A DNA stretch of 40,707 bases from Candidatus Poribacteria bacterium (GTDB lineage: Bacteria > Poribacteria > WGA-4E > WGA-3G). Position numbers and translations under genes: made by a program. Numbering within the stretch: the first letter of the stretch is position 1; every line of letters begins with the position of its first letter. The stretch spans positions 1 to 40,707 of the forward strand of contig JAJEGI010000095.1 of the NCBI GenBank assembly GCA_022819945.1, written 5' to 3'. The notes beneath the pieces are model-generated. The model saw only the letters and a list, made by a program, of their open reading frames with translations. It made no database searches and was not told the DNA's origin. Below are positions 1-8,347 of this stretch, piece after piece.

Positions 1-2394
1 ATGTTGCCACTTCGGACCTGTAACAATACGGCACACACAGAGAGCATGGTTTTCCATGCGCAAGTGATACATAACCGCAGGACGAGGCATACAATGAAAT
101 CCTCGCGAATGTCCAGTGTAGTAGGTCCAGCGTGTGTCAAACGGACGGTAGTGAATTGGCGCGATGTGCTGTTCGGCATCAGGGTTATTACGGACATCTG
201 CCTGCGCGAGGTGAATTTGCCAATCTCTACTATCCCTTGGTAATCCGTATCGCTCCCGCGCCTCATCTACAGAAAGTGAAACAAAATCAGTTACTATTTC
301 TTGGACTTCTTCAGCGGTCCGCTGAATTGTCAATCTATCTCGCGCAGTGACAACACCAATTGAACTGTTATGAAAGATGTCAGTTATTTTCCAACCTATT
401 TCGTATTCTGCTTTCTGGTCAACTCCTTGTGGTACAAAGAGGTAGTATGGAGATGTTGGTTGTAGTTCACACCATTCCGTAGATTGAACACCAGTTTCCG
501 ATAGGGTATTATATTTTTCCTCTCGGGATCCCCACAGATCAGCGTAATAGACCTTTGCCTGCGAAGGATTATCACGATGCTTGACACAAAATAGGATGGA
601 GACACCTTGTATGATGTCAAAGACATTTTCATCTTGTTCTGCTTCTGGAACTGCTTCCGTTCTTCTGTTACTTCCGTGTAAGTTGAGCAAGTAAATAACA
701 TTGAAACTATTTAACAAACTTTGCCGCATGCCACGAGCAGTAGGGGCGTTGAGGTAGTTATTGTTAACAATATAACCGACAACCCCTTCTCCATTTCTAT
801 CAATCCGCCACTGCGCCCATCGGATAAATTTCACATAGTCATCCTGCAGTGCTCTTGGGTTTATCTCATCAAGCGGTTCCCCGTCTACTTGTCTGTAATT
901 TTCAACGAGTTCACCAATAGAAGTTAAAGTCCCATTGACTCGACTTGGGTTAGCAGAGTATTGCTTATAAGGGGGATTGCCAAGAATGACGAGGAGCGGT
1001 TCATCGCGTTTCACAGAGAGTGCTGCGTTTGCTTCATCGGAGATGAATCCTGCAAAGGGTATAGAAGGCTGCATTTCATCGGGTTGCTCCAATGTGTTTG
1101 TGAGATAGATACGGAGACGTTCATCGGCGTGCCAGCCTTGTGCTTGTAGGAACAGACTTAACTTGAGATGCGCGATGGTATACGGGGCGACGAGCAGTTC
1201 AAACCCGAAGATCCGTTTGACGAGTTGGGCGTTGATATATTGTGTCCACTCTCCGGTGCCGTAGGTTTCGGTGATGTATTCTCGGACGTGATCCAGCACT
1301 GTCAGGAGAAAGCCACCGGTGCCTGTCGCTGGATCGAGGATGAGCGTGTTATCATCGGCGAGGCCGTCGGGTCTGTTCAATTCTGTTTTGAGCAGGCTAT
1401 CCACAGAGCTGACGATATAGGAGATAACTTGTGGCGGTGTGTAGTAGACGCCGCGATCGACGCGTCGCTGCGGATCGTATTCGGCGAGGAAGGTCTCGTA
1501 GAAATGGATCACCGGATCTTCGAGATGGTTTCTCGCAGCAAACGCCGTGCGGAGCATCTCTGTCGGGACATTGCTGAGGAGTGCTGCGATGTCGTCCAGA
1601 ATGTAGGTGATGTTTTTCTCAAGGGTCGGGGAGGCTACGTGATAAAAGAGTTGGACGAGGAACGGGTTTGATCTCGGAAGTGCCTCAGCGGCGGTGTGTC
1701 GTGAGAAGTTGGTTGCGTTTGGGAGTGTGCAGCGTGCGGCGAATAACCCGTAAGCGAGGGTTTGTGCATACATATCGGCGAAATCGTCTGGAGTCAACGT
1801 AGAGATGAGCAGCTCCTTGAATGCTGAGAACATCCCGTAGATTTCGCTATCTTCATCGGTGAGTGTTGTTGCAATCTGTGTCTGGAGTTCCCGCGTTCGT
1901 CTGGCGAGATACTTTGCGAGTACCTCTGGCGATGTGATTTGGATCTGTCCAGCGTTTAGAAACCGCTCTAATAGTGCCTCTAAATTCTCAGGTGAGTCTG
2001 CGATGTTTGCTGTTGCGTGTTGTTGACCGTCTCGCCACAACTGGAAATCGAGAAAATTGGTGAGGATAAAGTTGTCGAGGTTTTCGATGAAACGCCTGTT
2101 CTGTGCTTTAGCGTGTCCTGTGAGTTTGTCCAAATCTCTACCGTACGCCTCTGCCTCGATGTAGCCGAGGGGTAGTAATCCGTCCAGTGCGATGAAGTCC
2201 GGTCTGCCAATCTGATCCAGCCGTCTCGGTTCTTGTGTGAACGTGATGGTGTCTTTGTCGAAACAGTCGACAGACACTTCCTCAAGGAAGGTTTGGAGGT
2301 GTGGGTATAGGGAGAGTTCTGGGGTTGCTTCGGTGGTGGTTCGCGTGTGGTTTATCCGTTGTAGGTAGTGGTCGCAGTGTGTTTGAAAACTCAT
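1..2394 (-). CDS. Type ISP-like restriction-modification enzyme, adenine-N6 methyltransferase (3' end outside window)
   Basis: A single open frame of 798 codons starts at ATG 2394 and reaches the left edge without a stop. Translated by hand, it shows a PD-(D/E)XK-like N-terminus (PDF at 65-67, GYIEAEAYG at 77-85), a helical spacer, methyltransferase motif I DPATGTGGF (354-362) and catalytic NPPY (473-476). The end visible here reads HYRPFDTRWTYYTG, typical of the C-terminal specificity domain of type ISP enzymes. It should methylate adenine at N6 and, if the nuclease is active, cut unmodified DNA. No RecA-like helicase domain is seen between nuclease and methylase, so it is more compact than LlaGI-type enzymes. 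The nuclease motif reads E-A-E where relatives have E-A-K, so cleavage may be lost. No clear Shine-Dalgarno site: a 10-T run (2396-2405 on the plus strand) lies just upstream of the start. Confidence 0.88.
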   Translation of the reverse strand, partial: MSFQTHCDHYLQRINHTRTTTEATPELSLYPHLQTFLEEVSVDCFDKDTITFTQEPRRLDQIGRPDFIALDGLLPLGYIEAEAYGRDLDKLTGHAKAQNRRFIENLDNFILTNFLDFQLWRDGQQHATANIADSPENLEALLERFLNAGQIQITSPEVLAKYLARRTRELQTQIATTLTDEDSEIYGMFSAFKELLISTLTPDDFADMYAQTLAYGLFAARCTLPNATNFSRHTAAEALPRSNPFLVQLFYHVASPTLEKNITYILDDIAALLSNVPTEMLRTAFAARNHLEDPVIHFYETFLAEYDPQRRVDRGVYYTPPQVISYIVSSVDSLLKTELNRPDGLADDNTLILDPATGTGGFLLTVLDHVREYITETYGTGEWTQYINAQLVKRIFGFELLVAPYTIAHLKLSLFLQAQGWHADERLRIYLTNTLEQPDEMQPSIPFAGFISDEANAALSVKRDEPLLVILGNPPYKQYSANPSRVNGTLTSIGELVENYRQVDGEPLDEINPRALQDDYVKFIRWAQWRIDRNGEGVVGYIVNNNYLNAPTARGMRQSLLNSFNVIYLLNLHGSNRRTEAVPEAEQDENVFDIIQGVSILFCVKHRDNPSQAKVYYADLWGSREEKYNTLSETGVQSTEWCELQPTSPYYLFVPQGVDQKAEYEIGWKITDIFHNSSIGVVTARDRLTIQRTAEEVQEIVTDFVSLSVDEARERYGLPRDSRDWQIHLAQADVRNNPDAEQHIAPIHYRPFDTRWTYYTGHSRGFHCMPRPAVMYHLRMENHALCVCRIVTGPKWQH

Positions 2395-2560
2395 ATTTTT
2401 TTTTTCGCGGTCAGTCTTGTTAAGTTGCGGATATCGGTATGAAAGTCGATTTTTTTGCATTATACGCTTTCTGCGTCTTGAGTGCAAGGCTTTTTGTAAA
2501 GGGGTAAGTGAGAAATTTGATTGCCAATTTACGCAATGTTAAATTCTCACGGAAATACGT

Positions 2561-2590
2561 TTGTCAAAAGGAAAAAGAGTGTGATATAAT
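2561..2590 (+). promoter_or_regulatory. Sigma70-type promoter for the LamG gene
   Basis: TTGTCA (2561-2566) and a perfect TATAAT (2585-2590) are separated by 18 bp, about 100 bp upstream of the LamG protein start. The rest of the 2395-2691 gap is AT-rich and shows no other feature. Confidence 0.65.
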
Positions 2591-2691
2591 ACATTACATG
2601 CAGGTTATACAGGGGACCTGTCATCCCGATGTTTTAAAAGCTTTATTGTGCCTAAGCGGTTTTAGGCATTTCTACCTCATGGAGGGTAAAA

Positions 2692-3465
2692 ATGAAATTA
2701 CTAACTACAAGTGTTACACTGCTCTTATGTCTCTGCGTCGTTTCATCATGGTCCCTGGAAGAGGATGATCCAGCGATTGTTGGTGTGTGGCTCTTTGACG
2801 GCGATGTTAAAGATTCATCAGGCAACGGCAATGATGGAAAGATTATCGGCAATTTTAAATTTGAGGACGGCAAATTTGGTAAAGCCGTCGTCGCTGGTGG
2901 CGGTGGTAGTATTGATGTCCAAGATTCCAAAAGCCTCCAAAGCGTCAGCGAAGAATTGACAGTGGCTGCGTGGTTCCGAGTAGATGCCGACTCGGATACC
3001 GGTGTCAGGAAAAACGGTGCTTATCTATTAGAAGACCAGTCTGGTGGTGAACCGATCCCTGACGGTTTCTCATTCAGAGTTTGGACATCCGACGGTATTA
3101 CACCCGGATTCTACGGCAAAACAGAATTGGAACAGGGAAAGTGGCACCATGTTGCTGGGACGTACGACGGCTTAAACGTTGAGATGTATGTCGATGGTGA
3201 ACCCGAAAGTAAAAAAGGCGCGTTATCGGATGCCAAGGCAGATTGGAAACCGGAATGGGGTGGCAAAGTTGCTGCGGGTCAGGTATTGCAACTCAAATTT
3301 GGTCCAGAGTCGTTTACTGGTGGTATCGACGAGATTGTCATTCTGAGTCGTGCCCTTGAGGCGGATGAGATCGCGCAATTGTTGAACGGTTGGGAGGACG
3401 CTTTCCCCGTTGAGCCGGAAGGAAAATTGGCGACAACGTGGGGAAGAGTGAAGGCTGCTCGATAA
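2692..3465 (+). CDS. Exported LamG / concanavalin A-like domain protein
   Basis: A 257-aa protein with an N-terminal signal peptide (lysine, hydrophobic stretch about 4-20, cleavage probably near SSWS). One LamG-like beta-sandwich fills most of the rest: GVWLFDGDVKDSSGNGNDG near residue 30, KWHHVAGTYDG in the middle, and GGIDEIVILSRAL near the end are the usual conserved stretches. Such domains bind carbohydrate or matrix glycans and are typical of secreted proteins in Poribacteria and Planctomycetes. The start is fixed by GGAGGG (2684-2689 region) just upstream of the ATG. It has its own promoter and a possible terminator, so it is probably monocistronic. The exact ligand cannot be told from sequence. 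Confidence 0.85.
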   Translation: MKLLTTSVTLLLCLCVVSSWSLEEDDPAIVGVWLFDGDVKDSSGNGNDGKIIGNFKFEDGKFGKAVVAGGGGSIDVQDSKSLQSVSEELTVAAWFRVDADSDTGVRKNGAYLLEDQSGGEPIPDGFSFRVWTSDGITPGFYGKTELEQGKWHHVAGTYDGLNVEMYVDGEPESKKGALSDAKADWKPEWGGKVAAGQVLQLKFGPESFTGGIDEIVILSRALEADEIAQLLNGWEDAFPVEPEGKLATTWGRVKAAR

Positions 3466-3495
3466 TTTAATCAGTGAAGCAAGTCCACTTTTCAA

Positions 3496-3530
3496 TGTGC
3501 GGGGATACACGCAAGGGCGGTCCTCGCACA
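3496..3530 (+). terminator. Possible intrinsic terminator after the LamG gene
   Basis: TGTGCGGGGA (3496-3505) pairs with TCCTCGCACA (3521-3530), allowing one G-U pair, and is followed by ATGTTTTAAG. The T tract is short, so termination may be weak. The hairpin lies between two convergent genes and could serve both. Confidence 0.45.
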
Positions 3531-3555
3531 ATGTTTTAAGCATATCTTCCGTCGT

Positions 3556-5043
3556 TCAATCAAGCGCCAGAATTTTCTTAATCTTGCCCGGTTGTGCCCA
3601 ATTGCACTTACCTGCCCCGTTGACTTGCCGTAACAGCGTCGGAATCTCAGGATTCTCAAGTGCGGTTTTAATCCGCTGTGCTTCACATTCAGACTCACAC
3701 GGAATAAAAGCATGCATTGCCTGATTACCTTGCCACATCTGTCCATCCACACTGCCCAAGACTACCGGGGTAAAATCACTTTTTCCATACGCCTGCCAGA
3801 TCACTTTGAAAGGCGCGAATGCATAAGGCCCCACACCGAGCAGTGCCCACCAATTACCTCCATTCATAATAGAGCGGAGCAGCGTTCCTTTCCGGGATTT
3901 TAGTCTGTCTTGTGCATTTTGAAGATATTCTTTTAAGGTGTCCCATTCTTCGATTTCTTCTGATATGAGCGGTTTTCCTGTCTGCTGATGATACGGCAAC
4001 AGGATCCACTTGTGGGGTAAAGATGTGTTTTGTCGCCATATCTCCTTTGTTGCCAATGGATATAGGAATTGTTCAGGAAGATGTGAGGGTTTGTGATCGA
4101 AGATGAAGACGCTGTTTGCGCCACACGTGTTCACACCTTGTCTCGGTTTTTGCTCTGGTGATAAACTGATTTCAAACGTCGTTTCCGTATTCAGTTCTTC
4201 AAGGTCTTTCACAATCCGCCACGGATCTGTCGGGTTTTTTAGGGGTAGTGCCTTATGCTCAATCCACTTTTCGTCCAACTCCGTAAAATATGAAACCGGA
4301 AAATTCTGCCGTGTATCTATCTGAAATTTCGCGCAACAGTACGATGTACCGACCCCTTCAAATACTTTCGTTGCTGTGAATTCATAGATAGTATCTACTG
4401 CAAAATCTCTACGGACATCAACCTCGTTTAGTGTAGATCTGGCACTATAATTCCTGAATCCGCTGTGAGCACCTTCACCAAAAAAGAGGGATGTTGGGAT
4501 GTAAAAGTATCCTACACCGTTCTTCTTAAGCAATCTCCCCAAAGCCACTTTCAATACCAGTGCTGCTATATCCGTTCGGGAGGAACCCAGAAGTGTCTTC
4601 TGTCTATCTGGCACGAGTTCTTCTTCAAGGAAAAAGGGTTTTAGACGCGCTTTATATGCTGTCGGTAAATCTCCGAAGTTTGCCCACGGCGGATTCCCTA
4701 CGAGAATATCGTATTTCCCCGTATGCGCTTCTGTGATAACGTCTTGGCAGAAGATTTGAGAGGCAGGAAAATCAACGCTAAACTCGCGCTTGATGTTTTC
4801 TCTGAACCGTTCGAGATGTGCGGGAACTATCTCGATGAGGGTCAATCGTGAGATCCGTTCAGGTGTAATAGGAACTCCTTTTTGTTTTGCAATATGGAGC
4901 ATCGCAAGCGGGAACGCTCCTTGTCCAGCAGTAGGGTCGCAGATATGTGCACCATCAAGCCATGCCTCAAAGATGTTCCATTTGTTGATGAGCCAGTCTG
5001 CCCATTTTAAAGGCGTAAAAACCTGTCCGATTTGTTTTTTCAT
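3556..5043 (-). CDS. Stand-alone class I adenine-N6 DNA methyltransferase (Eco57I/TaqI-like)
   Basis: A 495-aa protein with motif X GQVFTP (6-11), motif I DPTAGQGAF (36-44), a ribose-binding acidic residue in LTLIEI (about 71), and catalytic NPPW (117-120). The rest resembles a target-recognition region. It transfers a methyl group from S-adenosylmethionine to adenine N6. No nuclease motif is visible in the protein and no restriction gene is attached, so it is either an orphan methylase, a type II methylase whose partner is lost, or a partner of the type ISP-like gene 1.2 kb away. No good ribosome binding site is seen before the ATG at 5043. Confidence 0.85.
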   Translation of the reverse strand: MKKQIGQVFTPLKWADWLINKWNIFEAWLDGAHICDPTAGQGAFPLAMLHIAKQKGVPITPERISRLTLIEIVPAHLERFRENIKREFSVDFPASQIFCQDVITEAHTGKYDILVGNPPWANFGDLPTAYKARLKPFFLEEELVPDRQKTLLGSSRTDIAALVLKVALGRLLKKNGVGYFYIPTSLFFGEGAHSGFRNYSARSTLNEVDVRRDFAVDTIYEFTATKVFEGVGTSYCCAKFQIDTRQNFPVSYFTELDEKWIEHKALPLKNPTDPWRIVKDLEELNTETTFEISLSPEQKPRQGVNTCGANSVFIFDHKPSHLPEQFLYPLATKEIWRQNTSLPHKWILLPYHQQTGKPLISEEIEEWDTLKEYLQNAQDRLKSRKGTLLRSIMNGGNWWALLGVGPYAFAPFKVIWQAYGKSDFTPVVLGSVDGQMWQGNQAMHAFIPCESECEAQRIKTALENPEIPTLLRQVNGAGKCNWAQPGKIKKILALD

Positions 5044-5170
5044 TATGATTAAAGGATACCTGTTATCTTGGATTCGTGCAACAACTAATTGTTGCTTACA
5101 TAAAAAGTTTCCACTGTTCGCCGAGGTCCCGGTACCTCGGCGAATACACTTTTATAGTAGAATCAACAAT

Positions 5171-5404
5171 TATAGTAAAACCTACAATTAACGAGACATC
5201 CATAGAAGGCTGGGTTCCATGAAGTTTAATTTATTAATTCGGTAATTTTTGATCGAAGTCCGGTGCGGTTCCAAACCGCACCTGCGGGGCCTGGGGGAAC
5301 ATGGAATTACCGATTTATTTTCTTAAACTTCATCAAACCCAGCCTGCATTAGGGGTAGGTTTGTTATCTTGTAAAGTGTTGATTTATTTTTCGGTTTTAC
5401 TATA
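5171..5404. repeat. Nested inverted-repeat island (MITE-like)
   Basis: Three nested palindromes are visible. The outer 12-bp arms TATAGTAAAACC (5171-5182) and its exact complement (5393-5404) enclose 43-bp imperfect arms at 5205-5247 and 5305-5347 (both contain GGCTGGGTT and ATGAAGTTTAA in inverted orientation). The centre holds a perfect 9-bp stem GGTGCGGTT / AACCGCACC at 5262-5270 and 5274-5282. No coding capacity is seen. The arrangement suggests a non-autonomous mobile palindrome inserted into an older one. It explains most of the 5044-5526 gap. Confidence 0.75.
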
Positions 5405-5526
5405 GTTGCACACTCGATAGGGGTAGGGTAACCCAGTTTTCTCTACCGGTGTATAAGCAATTCCAAAATCGACTATCAGCTCCTTTCATTGGAGACCTAC
5501 ACATGTTTTTTAAACTGAATTTTAAC

Positions 5527-5555
5527 TTGATAACAGGTATAGATCACGTTATAAT
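5527..5555 (+). promoter_or_regulatory. Sigma70-type promoter upstream of the hicB remnant
   Basis: TTGATA (5527-5532) and TATAAT (5550-5555) with exact 17-bp spacing. It lies 32 bp before the remnant's ATG and is probably the promoter of the former antitoxin gene; it may now transcribe the deacetylase-like gene. Confidence 0.7.
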
Positions 5556-5587
5556 TAGGAATGAATCCTACCGATAGTGGGTTAATT

Positions 5588-5707
5588 ATGAGGAAACTCC
5601 AATATCCGTTTAATATCAGCAAATTGTCTGATAAAGAAGGCGGTGGTTATCTAATTGAATTTCCTAACTTGCCGGGGCGTATCTCCTTTGTGCTAAAGAC
5701 CCCTTGA
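5588..5707 (+). pseudogene. Truncated HicB-type antitoxin remnant (39 aa)
   Basis: The frame starting at ATG 5588 encodes a 39-residue peptide whose first 30 residues (MRKLQYPFNISKLSDKEGGG then YLIEFPNLPG) match the usual N-terminal half of HicB antitoxins, ending at the conserved FP.LPG motif. After that the sequence departs (RISFVLKTP) and stops at 5707. The C-terminal DNA-binding half is missing and no HicA toxin frame is visible on either side. A good promoter remains upstream. I regard it as a relic cut by rearrangement that brought in the next gene. Confidence 0.7.
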
Positions 5708-5721
5708 ATGTAAACACACTT

Positions 5722-6666
5722 ATGACACAAAAAACAGGTTTCGCCTATCATCCAGACTACCTGAATCACAATACCGGTCCGGGACATCCTGAACGACCGG
5801 ATCGGCTGCGTGCGAGTTTGGCAGCACTTCAACAAAGCGGTGTATGGGATCAATTGCATCAGATTGAACCGACTCCGGCAAGCGTTGAACAACTCATTTA
5901 CGCGCATAACTCTGCTTACCCTGAACATATCCGACAACACTGCGAACAAGAAATCCCGCTCACTTACGACACGACCGTCGGATTTGAGTCGTTTGATATT
6001 GCGCTGCTTTCAACGGGGGGTGTGCTGCGTGCGGCAGATGCGGTAATGACGGGCGAAGTCAGAAACGCTTTTGCGATGGTACGTCCGCCAGGACACCATG
6101 CAACACCCGGACAGAGCATGGGGTTTTGCTTGTTTAACAACATTGCTGTTGCAGCACGCTATCTCCAACGAGAACACGGTGTTGGGAAGGTCGCGATTGT
6201 TGATTGGGATGTCCATCACGGCAACGGCACACAAGACATTTTCTATGAGGATGAATCCGTCTTCTTTTTCTCTATCCATCAATCGCCGCTCTATCCCGGC
6301 ACCGGTTCAAGTCGCGAGCGCGGTAGCGGCAGCGCACACGGCACGACCCTAAACGTGCCGATGTCTGCTGGAAGTGGTGATGCCGAATACATCGCTATTT
6401 TTACAGATGTTCTCGTCCCTGCACTCCGAGACTTCTCGCCGGAATTTCTACTAATTTCTGCGGGTTTTGATGCGCACTACCTTGATCCGCTTGCTGGGAC
6501 TGAACTTACAGCAGACGGGTTTGCCGCACTCACAGACCTGATGCTTGCATTTGCCGAGGAAACCGTATCGGGACATGTTGTTTCAGCATTGGAAGGTGGG
6601 TATAGCTTAGAAGGGGTATCCGAATCTGTCGTGGCGCATATTGAACGGTTGAGCGAGGTTTTCTGA
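5722..6666 (+). CDS. Histone deacetylase / acetoin utilisation (AcuC-like) family hydrolase
   Basis: A 314-aa zinc amidohydrolase counted from ATG 5722. The family signatures are intact: HPERPDRL near the N-terminus, RPPGHHA with the paired histidines (125-126), DWDVHHGNGT with metal ligands D163 and H165, SAGFDAHYLDPL with the third metal ligand, and EGGYSLEG near the end. Bacterial members remove acetyl groups from acetylated lysine, polyamines or other amides; the substrate cannot be told here. A TTG at 5704 is in frame but ATG 5722 is the likelier start; neither has a strong ribosome binding site. The coding region begins right at the truncated hicB relic, so it may use that gene's promoter. 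Confidence 0.88.
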   Translation: MTQKTGFAYHPDYLNHNTGPGHPERPDRLRASLAALQQSGVWDQLHQIEPTPASVEQLIYAHNSAYPEHIRQHCEQEIPLTYDTTVGFESFDIALLSTGGVLRAADAVMTGEVRNAFAMVRPPGHHATPGQSMGFCLFNNIAVAARYLQREHGVGKVAIVDWDVHHGNGTQDIFYEDESVFFFSIHQSPLYPGTGSSRERGSGSAHGTTLNVPMSAGSGDAEYIAIFTDVLVPALRDFSPEFLLISAGFDAHYLDPLAGTELTADGFAALTDLMLAFAEETVSGHVVSALEGGYSLEGVSESVVAHIERLSEVF

Positions 6667-6679
6667 TTGCCCGGTAGTG

Positions 6680-8290
6680 TTAGGTATGAAGTACTGATGG
6701 AACTTCTTGGACTACAGGAATAACATAACTCCGAAGCGTTAGACCTGACACCCTCTCTGTCTCTACAATCGGCTCCGGATTCTGACGATGATCGAAGACG
6801 ATATAGTACCCCTCTACCGCGCCCTCCGATTTCAGATAAGCGGCGAGTTGTTGTTTCCCTGCCGCATAGCGGCGTGCCCCTTCCCAAATCTTAGTTTCAA
6901 CGATATATTTCTGTTGGTTATGAAAAATGAGCAGGTCAAGTCTGCCGCGCCCAGTTGGCACTTCGTGGAATATTGTTCCGCCCACAGTCCGGACAAACTG
7001 GTCGAGATAGGCAGAAAGTAGATATTGTCCGACAAACTCTTGTGGGGTTTCTGGCACTTGGAGGATCTTGTACCCCGCGCGCGTGATAAAGTCCTTGAAA
7101 TTTTCAATGAGCAGCCCTATCTCAATCTCTCCATCGGAAGTAAGGTATTCAGAGAGGTCAGGACTGGTATTTTCAGGGAAGTAGTCATCCTCAAGTCCAT
7201 TAAGCAAGGGTTGGAACGTTTGCATGATACACTGCTGATAAATCGGGTTTATGATCTCACACATACCATCAGTCCCTTTTCCGATAACCCCATAAGTGGC
7301 AAGTTCACTGATGATGTCATCGCGGAGCAGAAAAGGCACGCCTTTGTCGTAAGAGATGATTTTCATCAACAAGGTTTCAAATCGACGGTTTTTCCGGATG
7401 TTCGTCGTTAGATGGGACAGATTGGTATTATCTTCCGCAAGGAGTTGTGTAAGTGCCTGTGCGAAGTGCGCCATCGTAATTGTCTCTGTTTTCGGAATAT
7501 CCAATTCTGTGGCGAGAATCTGTCCAAACCGATTGACGAGGAACGGTTGCCCGGCAGTTTGTCTGTGAATAGCTGCAATCACTTCTGGCGCGAAGGGTTG
7601 CCCGACTTCATCGGTATACTGTCCAAAGAGGTCCCGCACCTGTTCCAGAGTAAAGTTCGGCAGATGAAATTCATCTTGGATATTGAACGGCGAGATAGAC
7701 CGGTCGTAGTTGAGTTGTGTGATGTTCTTGACGCCTACGATGCCAACGCTGTGCAGGCATCGCTCCTCCTCAAAATGGTAGATGTGGCGGAGTGTATGAA
7801 GAAAATCACTGACAGCGGTTGGCGGGATGCCATCAAATTCATCAATAATGAAGACAACTTTCTGCTCACCATATTCAACTGCCAGTAAACTCGCGAAATC
7901 CTCAAAAAATTCCAACATTGAACCGTGATGGCTGAATTGGGTGTTATCTAAGAGTTGCGTCAATGCTTCAGAAAGTACGTGACCGCGTTTCTGGAAAACA
8001 TTTTTGATGTGCTTGCTGATCCTTTTGTAAAGCAACTCGTAAAAATCGGGAACGGAGAAGTTTTTATAAATGTCAAAACTAAGTTGGATCGGAAAATAGG
8101 TTAGATCTTCCGCGGCGAGCGTAGCGAGTGCCAATCGGAAAAACGTTGTTTTACCGGTCTGGCGCGGTGCGAAAAGAACGATGTACCGCCCGTCTTTCAC
8201 GCGGTTGATGAAATCTTTAACTTCTTCAGTGCGGAGGACGACATAATGCCGGTCAGGTTGCACTGCGCCTTGGGTGCCGAACGTTCGCAT
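6680..8290 (-). CDS. AAA-ATPase fused to PD-(D/E)XK nuclease-like domain, copy 1
   Basis: A 536-aa protein. The N-terminal P-loop ATPase has Walker A APRQTGKTT (41-49) and Walker B VVFIIDEFD (145-153). A helical/winged middle region follows. The C-terminus has a PD-(D/E)XK-like core with D452, E465 and K467 (RLDLLIF...IVETKIW) and a helix QQLAAYL. This architecture (AAA_35- or AAA-ATPase_like plus PDDEXK) is abundant and multi-copy in some uncultured bacteria; its role is unknown, with mobile or defence functions proposed for relatives. ATG 8290 is preceded by AAGGAG and a perfect consensus promoter. A close paralog lies at 25922-27526, starting with nearly the same residues and identical in well over half of positions by eye. 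It converges on the deacetylase-like gene. Confidence 0.82.
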   Translation of the reverse strand: MRTFGTQGAVQPDRHYVVLRTEEVKDFINRVKDGRYIVLFAPRQTGKTTFFRLALATLAAEDLTYFPIQLSFDIYKNFSVPDFYELLYKRISKHIKNVFQKRGHVLSEALTQLLDNTQFSHHGSMLEFFEDFASLLAVEYGEQKVVFIIDEFDGIPPTAVSDFLHTLRHIYHFEEERCLHSVGIVGVKNITQLNYDRSISPFNIQDEFHLPNFTLEQVRDLFGQYTDEVGQPFAPEVIAAIHRQTAGQPFLVNRFGQILATELDIPKTETITMAHFAQALTQLLAEDNTNLSHLTTNIRKNRRFETLLMKIISYDKGVPFLLRDDIISELATYGVIGKGTDGMCEIINPIYQQCIMQTFQPLLNGLEDDYFPENTSPDLSEYLTSDGEIEIGLLIENFKDFITRAGYKILQVPETPQEFVGQYLLSAYLDQFVRTVGGTIFHEVPTGRGRLDLLIFHNQQKYIVETKIWEGARRYAAGKQQLAAYLKSEGAVEGYYIVFDHRQNPEPIVETERVSGLTLRSYVIPVVQEVPSVLHT

Positions 8291-8310
8291 GTCCTTCTCC
8301 TTTCAATGAA

Positions 8311-8339
8311 ATTATAAGGGAAAAATAGGAGTTTGTCAA
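8311..8339 (-). promoter_or_regulatory. Perfect consensus sigma70 promoter for AAA/nuclease copy 1
   Basis: On the minus strand TTGACA (8339-8334) and TATAAT (8316-8311) with exact 17-bp spacing, about 20 bp upstream of the ATG. This is the strongest promoter match in the window. Confidence 0.85.
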
Positions 8340-8347
8340 CAACAAGA

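Noticed and set aside
1168..1671. 167-aa plus-strand open frame
   Set aside because: Lies wholly antisense to the continuous 798-codon methyltransferase frame, which has clear motifs.
2508..2768. 86-aa plus-strand open frame before the LamG gene
   Set aside because: Contains the promoter and overlaps the LamG start; no ribosome binding site.
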